Assembly: GCA_015069525.1 (NCBI GenBank)
Contig: SVIK01000013.1
Span: 1 to 19,243 of the forward strand
Direction of reading: 5' to 3'
Source of the DNA: Clostridiales bacterium
Lineage (GTDB): Bacteria > Bacillota > Clostridia > Christensenellales > Borkfalkiaceae
Length of the DNA stretch: 19,243 bases
Shown one piece after another: positions 8,228 through 14,605 of the stretch (the first letter of the stretch is position 1; every line of letters starts with the position of its first letter). Both the position numbers and the translations under genes were made by a program. Below the pieces are notes generated by a model. The model searched no databases and was not told where the DNA came from. It worked only from the letters and a program-made list of their open reading frames with translations.

Positions 8228-8394
8228 GGCGCAGGCGGAGGGAGATTTGCAAAGCAAAAGTGTCCTCGCTCACGTATACGATTGAAATAAAAAGCCAACT
8301 GTTATTCGCTCGTCGCACGAACCCCCGATAATTCGCGCGTTCGTGCTACCCTCTAAACCAAAAAAAGGCATTCCCAAAACGGGAAGCCTTTTTT
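8228..8394. repeat. 167-bp direct repeat, copy 2 (abuts the tRNA-Ser)
   Basis: This is the second tandem unit, matching copy 1 at 165 of 167 positions. Its right end runs directly into the encoded CCA end of the tRNA gene, where the same 16 bases reappear as part of the tRNA itself. The central inverted repeat lies at 8315-8322 and 8339-8346. No plausible gene is seen in either copy. Confidence 0.95.
8361..8394 (-). terminator. Terminator of the tRNA-Ser transcript
   Basis: This is the same bulged hairpin as in copy 1. Read on the minus strand it begins at the last encoded base of the tRNA CCA end and finishes with seven T residues (8360-8354 direction), so it is the natural terminator of the tRNA gene. 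Confidence 0.8.
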
Positions 8395-8483
8395 GGCGCA
8401 GGCGGAGGGATTCGAACCCCCGTGGGCTTTCACCCAAACGGTTTTCAAGACCGCCTCGTTATGACCGCTTCGATACGCCTGCG
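8394..8483 (-). tRNA. tRNA-Ser (anticodon UGA) with encoded CCA
   Basis: On the minus strand the 7-bp acceptor stem is CGCAGGC with GCCTGCG, followed by an encoded CCA. The anticodon arm is GCGGT, loop CTTGAAA, ACCGT, which puts TGA at positions 34-36 and decodes UCA. A long variable arm (a GGGTGAAAGCCC-type hairpin) marks a class II tRNA, and the T arm contains GGGTTCGAATCCC. These are standard serine tRNA features. It is a single-gene transcript with its own promoter (8532-8560) and terminator. The last 16 nt before the CCA tail and its GG are repeated twice downstream in the 167-bp repeats. Confidence 0.97.
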
Positions 8484-8531
8484 TATGCAAATTCTATTTA
8501 TTTCAAGCGCTTGCCTAAATCAAGCGTTTCT

Positions 8532-8560
8532 ATTATACCCGATTTTTTATACAAAGTCAA
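8532..8560 (-). promoter_or_regulatory. Promoter of tRNA-Ser
   Basis: On the minus strand TTGACT (8560-8555) and TATAAT (8537-8532) are separated by exactly 17 bp. The mature tRNA 5' end is about 48 bp further on. Confidence 0.9.
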
Positions 8561-8563
8561 TAG

Positions 8564-8592
8564 AAAATCCTCGGCAAGGAGAGGATTTTTTT
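8564..8592 (+). terminator. Hairpin with T tract upstream of the tRNA promoter
   Basis: A 9-bp stem (AAAATCCTC with GAGGATTTT), an 8-nt loop and a T tract (8586-8592) have the form of a plus-strand terminator. No plus-strand gene ends here, so it may insulate the divergent promoters or be a relic. Confidence 0.5.
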
Positions 8593-8771
8593 GTTTTTTG
8601 TAAAGAGTGCACCACGACAAAGACACGCATAAACGGCACTTTTTTAATAATTTTTTTTGCAATTTTTAACCCGCATGGTTGTTTTTTGCCAAATTACGCA
8701 AAATTGTTTAAAAATAACAAAAACAAACTAACAAAATTTCATAAAAACCTACTATATTTTAACAAAATTAC
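8593..8771. other. AT-rich gene-free stretch upstream of the AAA operon
   Basis: There are no credible coding frames. The right half is dominated by A tracts and recurring AACAAAA words up to the -35 box at 8772, which could act as an UP element or a protein-binding region. A weak 5-bp stem (AGTGC with GCACT) followed by T residues lies near 8606-8645. Confidence 0.5.
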
Positions 8772-8800
8772 TTGACAAATGCTTTTACCTAAGGTAAAAT
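8772..8800 (+). promoter_or_regulatory. Promoter of the AAA/McrC-like operon
   Basis: TTGACA (8772-8777) and TAAAAT (8795-8800) are 17 bp apart. The leader to the ATG at 8858 is about 50 nt and ends with AGGTGAT as a modest ribosome site. Confidence 0.88.
8783..8799. promoter_or_regulatory. Palindromic candidate operator overlapping the -10 box
   Basis: TTTTACCT-A-AGGTAAAA is a perfect 8-bp inverted repeat with a 1-nt centre. It fills the right half of the promoter spacer and covers five bases of the -10 box, so a dimeric repressor bound here would block RNA polymerase. The regulator is not identifiable and no regulator gene is adjacent. Confidence 0.6.
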
Positions 8801-8857
8801 ATTGTATAAGTGGTATTTTATTCTCGGCCACTAAAATAAACAATAATAGGTGATATT

Positions 8858-10810
8858 ATGGTGCAGAAAAAAAAGGGTGCTTTTCGAGAAAGACTTGGAA
8901 ACGTACTTAGGTCGGGCATAGTAAGAAACACGATTATTTTCGGGTTCTTGCTTTTATCCGTCTTTTGTATGTTCCTCTTAGACAGAGGGAACTATGTGCG
9001 TGCTCGCTACATGCCCGGCTTGTCTTCTAACTTCGTTTCCAACTTGTTGGACGTTTTACATATCGGTCGTTATAATATCGGTATCGAAGCTTGGGTGCTG
9101 TTCTTCATCATCCTCTTCGTTGTTTCGCTTTTCCTTATTGCGAACATGTTCTCGGTAGATTACGTATACGAAAAAGTAGAAGCGAAGAAACATAAGTTTA
9201 ACACGGAAAACGGAGCAAGAAGGTTCTATACGGCAATGTATTATTTGACCGTATTCGTTATTGCAGCGTTGCTCGTGTTTATCTTCGTCATGGCAGGCGG
9301 TCTTGAAAGATTCCGTCCCGAGGCAGAGGTAGGGCCCGTATTCATCGACTTGGTGTATACGTTGCTCCTTTGCTTGCTGTTCATTGCTATCGGCATTGTC
9401 TTCATGACGTTTATGGCAATCGTGCTCCGTATGGCGTTCGGTTTCATATACTTGCTTGCGACGGGCTTTGCCAAGGCTGTAAGAATCGAAGAAGAGGGTA
9501 CCATTATCGATGGTACCGGCGCTGGTAATGGCGGTGGTATCAACGGCGGTTCGTTTACTGCAAAAATCGATAACAGCGACGAATTGGATAGAGACCTTTT
9601 CCCCGCGCTCACAATGATTGACCTTGCAAACGCAAAGGAAGAAGTGGTAGAGGGCGAAGAAGGCGCTGAAACCGTTGAAGCGGTGGAAGGCGAAGCTGTT
9701 GAAGGGGTTGAAGCAGTCGAAGGCGAAGGCGCTGAGGCAGTTGAAGAAACGGCTGTCGCAACGGTTGCCCAAGCAGATGAAGAAGAGGAAATTACGTTGG
9801 AAGAATTTGCACTCCGCTTCCAATCTTATGCATGTAATCATCACAAAGTATATTACGAATTGCCTTTGCTTCGTTCTTTCATTGCAGGTATGGCGTCCAG
9901 CCGTTTGATTATCTTGGAAGGTTTAAGCGGTACGGGTAAATCGTTGTTGCCTCGTATGTTCTCGCGCTTTACGGGTAGCGACGTATACTTCTCGCCCGTA
10001 CAAGCAACGTGGAGAGACAAGACGGACGTACTCGGCTTTTACAGCGAATTCACGAAGACGTTCAAAATTACCGACTTCCTTCGTGACTTGTACTCCTCGT
10101 CCTATTCCGAAAAGACGGCGTTGATGGTTCTCGACGAAATGAACCTTTCCCGTATCGAGTATTACTTTGCAGACTTCTTGTCCATCTTGGAATACCCGAA
10201 GGAAGAATGGAAGATTAAGGTATTCGAACCTGAACTTGAACAAAGACTTCCCGTACACCTCGAAGGCGGTTATGTAAAAATTCCTGCCAACACGTGGTTC
10301 ATTGGTACGGCAAACACGGACGACTCTACGTTCACGATTACCGACAAGGTATACGATAGAGCAATCACGCTCGATTTCCGTGAAAGAATTTCGCCCATTT
10401 CCAGCAATTACATTTCCGACCCTCTTGAACATATGACGTCGGAAAAATTGCAAGCGTTGTTTGATGCTGCGAAAGAAAACCCGAATTACTGCTTGACGGG
10501 CTTCGATACGGATAAGTTCTTCCGTATTTGCGATTTCATCAAAGACGCGTTTGATATTCGCTTTGGTAATCGTATCATGGTACAAATCACGAATTTCGTA
10601 CCCGTATACGTAGCGCTTGGCGGAACGAAAGAAGCAGCACTCGACTTCATGCTTGCAAGCAAAGTTCTTCGTAAGCTCGAAGGTATGTTTGAAGACTATG
10701 TAAAAGACGAGTTGATTGCACTTACCAAATTGTTGAATTCTACGTATGGTAAAGGTACCATGGTAGAAACGGAGCGTATTATCGCAAAAATCTTGAAAAG
10801 GTTGGTGTAA
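8858..10810 (+). CDS. Membrane-anchored McrB-like AAA+ ATPase
   Basis: The protein has 650 residues. The N-terminal part has four or five membrane helices (about 24-42, 77-98, 126-147, 161-186, perhaps 188-206). Next come a Gly-rich stretch (220-232), a Glu/Val/Ala-rich linker (257-312), and a cytosolic AAA+ domain (about 335-600): Walker A GLSGTGKS (355-362), Walker B LMVLDEMNLSR (422-432), sensor-1 region WFIGTANTDDST (480-491) and DRAI (500-503) as arginine-finger candidate. The DEMNLSRIEYYFADFLSILE segment is the mark of the McrB/dynein-related AAA_5 group rather than of MoxR in general. McrB itself is a soluble GTPase with a DNA-binding N terminus; here membrane helices replace that part. 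A 3-bp gap to the next gene points to translational coupling. The substrate is unknown; remodelling its partner at the membrane is an inference. Confidence 0.85.
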   Translation: MVQKKKGAFRERLGNVLRSGIVRNTIIFGFLLLSVFCMFLLDRGNYVRARYMPGLSSNFVSNLLDVLHIGRYNIGIEAWVLFFIILFVVSLFLIANMFSVDYVYEKVEAKKHKFNTENGARRFYTAMYYLTVFVIAALLVFIFVMAGGLERFRPEAEVGPVFIDLVYTLLLCLLFIAIGIVFMTFMAIVLRMAFGFIYLLATGFAKAVRIEEEGTIIDGTGAGNGGGINGGSFTAKIDNSDELDRDLFPALTMIDLANAKEEVVEGEEGAETVEAVEGEAVEGVEAVEGEGAEAVEETAVATVAQADEEEEITLEEFALRFQSYACNHHKVYYELPLLRSFIAGMASSRLIILEGLSGTGKSLLPRMFSRFTGSDVYFSPVQATWRDKTDVLGFYSEFTKTFKITDFLRDLYSSSYSEKTALMVLDEMNLSRIEYYFADFLSILEYPKEEWKIKVFEPELEQRLPVHLEGGYVKIPANTWFIGTANTDDSTFTITDKVYDRAITLDFRERISPISSNYISDPLEHMTSEKLQALFDAAKENPNYCLTGFDTDKFFRICDFIKDAFDIRFGNRIMVQITNFVPVYVALGGTKEAALDFMLASKVLRKLEGMFEDYVKDELIALTKLLNSTYGKGTMVETERIIAKILKRLV

Positions 10811-10813
10811 TGT

Positions 10814-13800
10814 ATGAGCAATAATCATAAAATCTTAAAATTGTTTACGAGAAAATTAGCGAACTGCCGTTATAAAGTGCCCGTAAAATCGCTCATAGAT
10901 TACATGGATAAAGGGCAATTCGGGTATACGGTTGACGAGGAAAATAACGAACTTGTCACCAATGAGAGCGTATTTGCTTCCAGCGTAGCAAGCTTAATTA
11001 CGCATATCCGTTCGATTTTCAAAGACCCGCACATCTTCTTGAAAAAGGAAGAAATCATTCAAAACATTTCCGTAGCTTCGCACATCAATAACGAAACGCT
11101 TCGTATGAACTATAAGGATAGCAAGCTTTGGAAAACGAAAGCGTTGGATTCCTCGCCCGAATTCGTACATACTTTCGTCTACGAAGACGATTATGCAATT
11201 TATGAAAACCGTTTCATTTCTTGCTTAATCGATACCGTTTACGAAATCGTAGTGAAAAAAGTAAACGAAATCAAGGCGACGATTGAAACGTTAAACTCCA
11301 AGATTACCAATCAAAAAGACGTTTTAAGCTTACCCGAAGGCATCTATTTGGACTACGCGGAAGCGGAGGGTGGCGTACCCGTTATCCTTTCGTCGAGCGA
11401 TAACCGAGTTGGCGTCTTGGATATGCTTATCAAGAACAAGAAGAGCTTGATTTCCTTAAAGCAAACGCCTATTTATAAAGCGTGCAAGAAAGCAGGGGAC
11501 TTCGATATGTTGGCGTTAAAGACCACCAACATCTTGTTGCACGATAAGCACTATAACTACTGCTACGAATTTTATTTGAACTATCTTAAGAGAGATATCG
11601 ATTTCACCTCTCTTAACAACATGTATAAAGGCTTCTTGACGGTTAACCTTATTTGTGCGTTGAACAAATACGGCTTTGCTTGTGAAAATCCCGTCGAAGA
11701 AATGCTTATCAGCAATTCCGCAACGCTTAAATTCAGCGAAATTGCGTTCGTAAAAGACCCGTTCCAAATCACTTTGGCATTGGGGAAACAAAACGATTTG
11801 ATTTGCACGGTTAAAAATCTTGTTAGCGGAAGCGCAATTCAACACAACATTTTAATTGTGCACTCCTCTGACGAGCGCCTCGTTGAAGGCAAAACGGTGG
11901 AAGACTTGTTTGTAGCGTATAAGGAAGCAAACGGATTCACCGAAGAATACGTTTGGGTTATTACCGATTGCGACGTGAAAGGTGAAGGCATTATCAATAT
12001 GCAACCCACCGATACGAACGTTCTCGAAGCGATGATAACGCTCCTCAAAAAATTCACCCTTTTGGTGGAAGGTGCGCTCTCCGTTTACACGACCATTTGT
12101 CCTATCTGCGGTTCCAGCCTTATTTCCCCGTCGGATAAAGACTATTCTTGCGTATCTTGCGGAAGCGTTTACCACTTGTTCTATTACGGCATGCGCGATT
12201 TGATTTGGGTAAAACGTTTGCCTAATTTCAAGGATGAAGAAGTAGAAGAAACGGTTGTAGAAGATAAGATTGAAGAAGAAATTATCGAAGAAATCGTAGA
12301 AGAAACGGTTGCGGAAGCAGTCGTAGAAGAAACGGTGGAAGAAACGGTGGAAGAACCGACGGAAGCACCTGCGCCCGTAGAACTTTCCACGATTCTCTCG
12401 GACGAAGCGTTCGCTTCCCACATCAAGCGTCACTTCTTCGCGAAAGTATCGCATCTTGAAGTAGAAAAGAAAGATTACTATAACGAGCTGAAAAATTATA
12501 TTTTGCAATATAAGAAAGTAAGCGCACGTGCAAGTTGGAGCTATGAAACCTTCTCGTATCGTCGTGAACCGAAAATCCGTTTGGCGGTTAGAGGTAAAAA
12601 GCTCGTAGCGTTCTTCGCGCTTGACCCGAAAGAGTATGAAGATACGAAATACTTCCCCAGAGATATGGGCGGAACGAAGAAGTTCGAAGAAACGCCGATG
12701 ATGGTGAAGGTACAATCGGACCGTGGTTTGAAATTTGCGAAGGAACTCGTAGATTTCGTGCTTGCAGATTTGGAAAAGAACGAAAATTACGAAGCGGTAG
12801 ATTATACGATTCCTTACAAATCGGATAAACAACTCTACGAAGAAGGCTTGATTAAGATTGTCGGCGACGTCACCCTTTCCGATTACGTTCGCGTAGACCC
12901 CGAAAAGGTTGAAGAAGTCGTTGAAGAGGCTCCCGTAGCGGAAGAAGTCGTTGAAGAAGCTGTTGAAGAAACGGTTGTCGAAGAAGAAGCCGTTGAAGAG
13001 GCTCCCGTAGCGGAAGAAGTTGTCGAAGAAGCTGTTGAAGAAGTCGTTGAAGAAGTAGCCGTTGAAGAGGCTCCCGTAGCGGAAGAAGCTGTCGAAGAAG
13101 TGGCTGTTGAAGAAGCGGTTGCAATTGCCGAAGACGACGACAATACGGCACGCTTAAAGAGACACTTCCTCGCGAAGATTTCGCAAATGGAAGATTCGAA
13201 GAAAGCGTATTACAGCGCAATCAAGAATTATATTTTGCAATATAAGAAAGTGAGCGCACGCGCAAGCTGGGGTTATGAAACGTTCTCCAACCGTCGCAAC
13301 GCAAAGGTACGTTTGGCGGTTAGAGGTAAGACGCTCGTAGCGTTCTTCGCACTCGACCCGAAGGAATACGAAAACACGAAGTACTTCCCGAAGGATATGG
13401 GCGACACGAAGAAATTTGCCGATACGCCGATGATGGTAAAGGTTAAATCCGACCGTGGCTTGAAATACGCGAAAGAACTTATCGACGTAGTTCTTGACGG
13501 ACTTATTAAGGACGAAAATTACGTTGAAGGCGATTACAGAATTATCTACAAATCGGACAAAGAACTCTTTGCAGAAGGCTTGATTAAAGTAGTGGGCGAC
13601 CCTGCAACGGTAGAACTTTCCGACGTCGTTCGTGAACCTGTCGTTCAAGAAACGCCCGTAGCGGAAGAAGTAGCCGTAGAAGAAGTCGTTGAAGAAACGG
13701 TTGTAGAAGCACCCGTAGAAGACGTTGTTGTAGAAGAAGCTCCCGTGGAAGAAGTCGTTGAAGAAGCAGTTGTAGAAGAAACGGTTGAAGAAGCAGTAGT

Positions 13801-14245
13801 TGCAGAAGAAACCGTAGAAGCTGTGGAAGAAGTTGCTCCCGCTGAGGAAGAAGAGGACGACGACGAGGACGACGATGAAACGGACGCGCAAGTTATCCAA
13901 ACCAGACAACGCTTTATTGAAAAGCTTGCAAAGGTGAAGAAAAAGCGCAAAGCGTATTACGATGAACTTCGTGCATATATCCTCGAACATAAGAGAGTGC
14001 ACTCCCGTATGTCTTCCGGTTATGAATCGTTCACGATGCATCGCATTGCAAAAGCGCGTTTGGTTGCACTTGGCAAGAACATTGCAATCTGCATGGCGTT
14101 GGATGCAAACGATTATCAATCGTACAAATTCAAGGAATTGAGCATAAACGCAAGTTTTGACGATACCCCGATGATGGTGGTGTTGAAATCGGGACGCGAC
14201 GTGAAGCTCGTAAAAGAAATCCTTGACACATTGTTAAAAGACTAA
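10814..14245 (+). CDS. DUF2357/McrC-like protein with zinc ribbon and three repeated domains
   Basis: The protein has 1143 residues and no membrane helix or signal peptide. Residues 1-425 resemble the front of DUF2357 proteins: EDDYAIYENRFISCLI (124-139) matches the YENRF-type motif, and YEFYLNYLKRDI (251-262) sits where McrC-like proteins have their Y-E-W/F helix. The expected PD-(D/E)xK nuclease signature is not visible, so catalytic activity is doubtful. A zinc ribbon follows (C429, C432, C446, C449). Then come three copies of an unrecognised domain (about 537-685, 780-929, 1030-1143), each with a YY-x3-K/R-x-YIL helix, an S-A-R-x-S-x-x-YE-x-F segment, an ALD strand and a D-x-TPMM motif. 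They are separated by Glu/Val-rich acidic linkers. Copies 1 and 2 are very alike; copy 3 is diverged and shorter. It is cotranscribed with the AAA+ gene, the arrangement known for mcrB-mcrC. I do not recognise a named function. Confidence 0.75.
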   Translation: MSNNHKILKLFTRKLANCRYKVPVKSLIDYMDKGQFGYTVDEENNELVTNESVFASSVASLITHIRSIFKDPHIFLKKEEIIQNISVASHINNETLRMNYKDSKLWKTKALDSSPEFVHTFVYEDDYAIYENRFISCLIDTVYEIVVKKVNEIKATIETLNSKITNQKDVLSLPEGIYLDYAEAEGGVPVILSSSDNRVGVLDMLIKNKKSLISLKQTPIYKACKKAGDFDMLALKTTNILLHDKHYNYCYEFYLNYLKRDIDFTSLNNMYKGFLTVNLICALNKYGFACENPVEEMLISNSATLKFSEIAFVKDPFQITLALGKQNDLICTVKNLVSGSAIQHNILIVHSSDERLVEGKTVEDLFVAYKEANGFTEEYVWVITDCDVKGEGIINMQPTDTNVLEAMITLLKKFTLLVEGALSVYTTICPICGSSLISPSDKDYSCVSCGSVYHLFYYGMRDLIWVKRLPNFKDEEVEETVVEDKIEEEIIEEIVEETVAEAVVEETVEETVEEPTEAPAPVELSTILSDEAFASHIKRHFFAKVSHLEVEKKDYYNELKNYILQYKKVSARASWSYETFSYRREPKIRLAVRGKKLVAFFALDPKEYEDTKYFPRDMGGTKKFEETPMMVKVQSDRGLKFAKELVDFVLADLEKNENYEAVDYTIPYKSDKQLYEEGLIKIVGDVTLSDYVRVDPEKVEEVVEEAPVAEEVVEEAVEETVVEEEAVEEAPVAEEVVEEAVEEVVEEVAVEEAPVAEEAVEEVAVEEAVAIAEDDDNTARLKRHFLAKISQMEDSKKAYYSAIKNYILQYKKVSARASWGYETFSNRRNAKVRLAVRGKTLVAFFALDPKEYENTKYFPKDMGDTKKFADTPMMVKVKSDRGLKYAKELIDVVLDGLIKDENYVEGDYRIIYKSDKELFAEGLIKVVGDPATVELSDVVREPVVQETPVAEEVAVEEVVEETVVEAPVEDVVVEEAPVEEVVEEAVVEETVEEAVVAEETVEAVEEVAPAEEEEDDDEDDDETDAQVIQTRQRFIEKLAKVKKKRKAYYDELRAYILEHKRVHSRMSSGYESFTMHRIAKARLVALGKNIAICMALDANDYQSYKFKELSINASFDDTPMMVVLKSGRDVKLVKEILDTLLKD
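12422..12868 (+). repeat. Repeated domain, copy 1 (coding repeat)
   Basis: This stretch encodes residues 537-685 of the large protein. It aligns without difficulty to copy 2 (13151-13600), and the DNA itself is nearly unchanged around AATTATATTTTGCAATATAA in both, which points to a fairly recent internal duplication or gene conversion. Confidence 0.85.
12920..13088 (+). repeat. Imperfect tandem repeats of 72 and 69 bp in the acidic linker
   Basis: The 28-base word beginning GTTGAAGAGGCTCCC and ending GCGGAAGAAG occurs at 12920, 12992 and 13061. It encodes VEEAPVAEE within Glu/Val-rich spacer. The spacing keeps the reading frame, so copy number could vary without breaking the protein. Confidence 0.9.
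13151..13600 (+). repeat. Repeated domain, copy 2 (coding repeat)
   Basis: This stretch encodes residues 780-929. By eye about three quarters of aligned residues match copy 1, including the whole YILQYKKVSARASW stretch and FFALDPKEY. Confidence 0.85.
13901..14242 (+). repeat. Repeated domain, copy 3 (diverged, C-terminal)
   Basis: This stretch encodes residues 1030-1143. It keeps KAYYDELRAYIL, the SGYESF turn, the MALD strand and DDTPMMV, but lacks the C-terminal extension (IYKSDKELFAEGLIK type) of copies 1 and 2. It ends the protein. Confidence 0.8.
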
Positions 14246-14252
14246 TAAAAAG

Positions 14253-14292
14253 GCTCCCTGAAACGATTGGTTTCAGGGAGCGTTCCTTTTCC
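14253..14292 (+). terminator. Terminator of the AAA/McrC-like operon
   Basis: A perfect 12-bp stem (GCTCCCTGAAAC with GTTTCAGGGAGC) with a GATTG loop is followed by a broken T tract (TTCCTTTT). It starts 8 bp after the stop codon. Confidence 0.85.
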
Positions 14293-14298
14293 GTAAAT

Positions 14299-14330
14299 AA
14301 ACACCCCCGCGTAAAGCGCGGGGTGTTTTT
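14299..14330. terminator. Second hairpin between convergent genes
   Basis: ACACCCC plus GCG pairs with CGC plus GGGGTGT around TAAAG, with one bulged C, and ends in five T residues on the plus strand. On the minus strand it lies just past the stop of the ribbon-helix-helix gene, so it may serve both converging units. Confidence 0.7.
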
Positions 14331-14345
14331 CGTTATAAAGATAGA

Positions 14346-14546
14346 TTAAATATCAAGCTCCGGTGGTACGTCGATTTCATCGGAAACGTACTTACCGTTT
14401 TTCTTGCGTTGGCGTACGCACTCGGAAAGCAAATATTCAATTTGTCCGTTGACGGAACGAAAATCATCCTCCGCCCACGAAGCCACGGCTTCGTAAAGCT
14501 TAGGGGATAACCGCAAAGGGATTTGTTTCTTTTGGTTGTCGTTCAT
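14346..14546 (-). CDS. Small ribbon-helix-helix (Arc/MetJ-type) protein
   Basis: The protein has 66 residues. Residues 7-18 (KQIPLRLSPKLY) read as the DNA-contacting beta strand and turn of a ribbon-helix-helix protein, followed by helix 1 (EAVASWAEDDF) and helix 2 (SVNGQIEYLLSECVRQRKK). The S-V-N/G-x-x-I-E-x-L-L pattern is typical of Arc-like proteins found alone rather than in toxin-antitoxin pairs, and no toxin gene is next to it. The C-terminal tail (DEIDVPPELDI) is acidic. It lies 59 bp downstream of the SPFH gene on the same strand and is probably cotranscribed. A role as DNA-binding regulator, perhaps of its own operon, is an inference. Confidence 0.8.
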   Translation of the reverse strand: MNDNQKKQIPLRLSPKLYEAVASWAEDDFRSVNGQIEYLLSECVRQRKKNGKYVSDEIDVPPELDI

Positions 14547-14605
14547 AGTTGCATACCTGCCTACGTTAAGGTGTATTTAAGTGCATAAAAGGCCCTTGTA
14601 AAAAT

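Noticed and set aside
8061..8410. CRISPR-like array
   Set aside because: There are only two 167-bp units plus a 16-bp partial copy, no variable spacers and no cas genes.
8343..8603. Plus-strand open frame encoding an Arg-rich RRRRDSNPR-type peptide
   Set aside because: It reads the antisense of the tRNA-Ser gene and its repeat; this kind of peptide is a well-known false translation of tRNA genes.
9056..9844. Antisense frame of 262 codons opposite the ATPase gene
   Set aside because: Shadow of the membrane and acidic segments; no recognisable motifs.
11852..12832. Long antisense open frame (326 codons) opposite the large partner protein
   Set aside because: It arises from the Glu/Val-rich and repeat coding on the plus strand; its Phe/Arg-rich product has no protein-like pattern and there is no ribosome site.
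13154..14119. Second long antisense frame (321 codons) in the same gene
   Set aside because: Same reason: a shadow of low-complexity GAA/GTA codons.
10814..14245. Firm call of an McrC restriction nuclease
   Set aside because: Only the DUF2357-like front motifs and the operon context support it; the catalytic signature is not visible.
14346..14546. Antitoxin of a toxin-antitoxin pair
   Set aside because: No small toxin gene overlaps or adjoins it; the neighbour is an SPFH protein.
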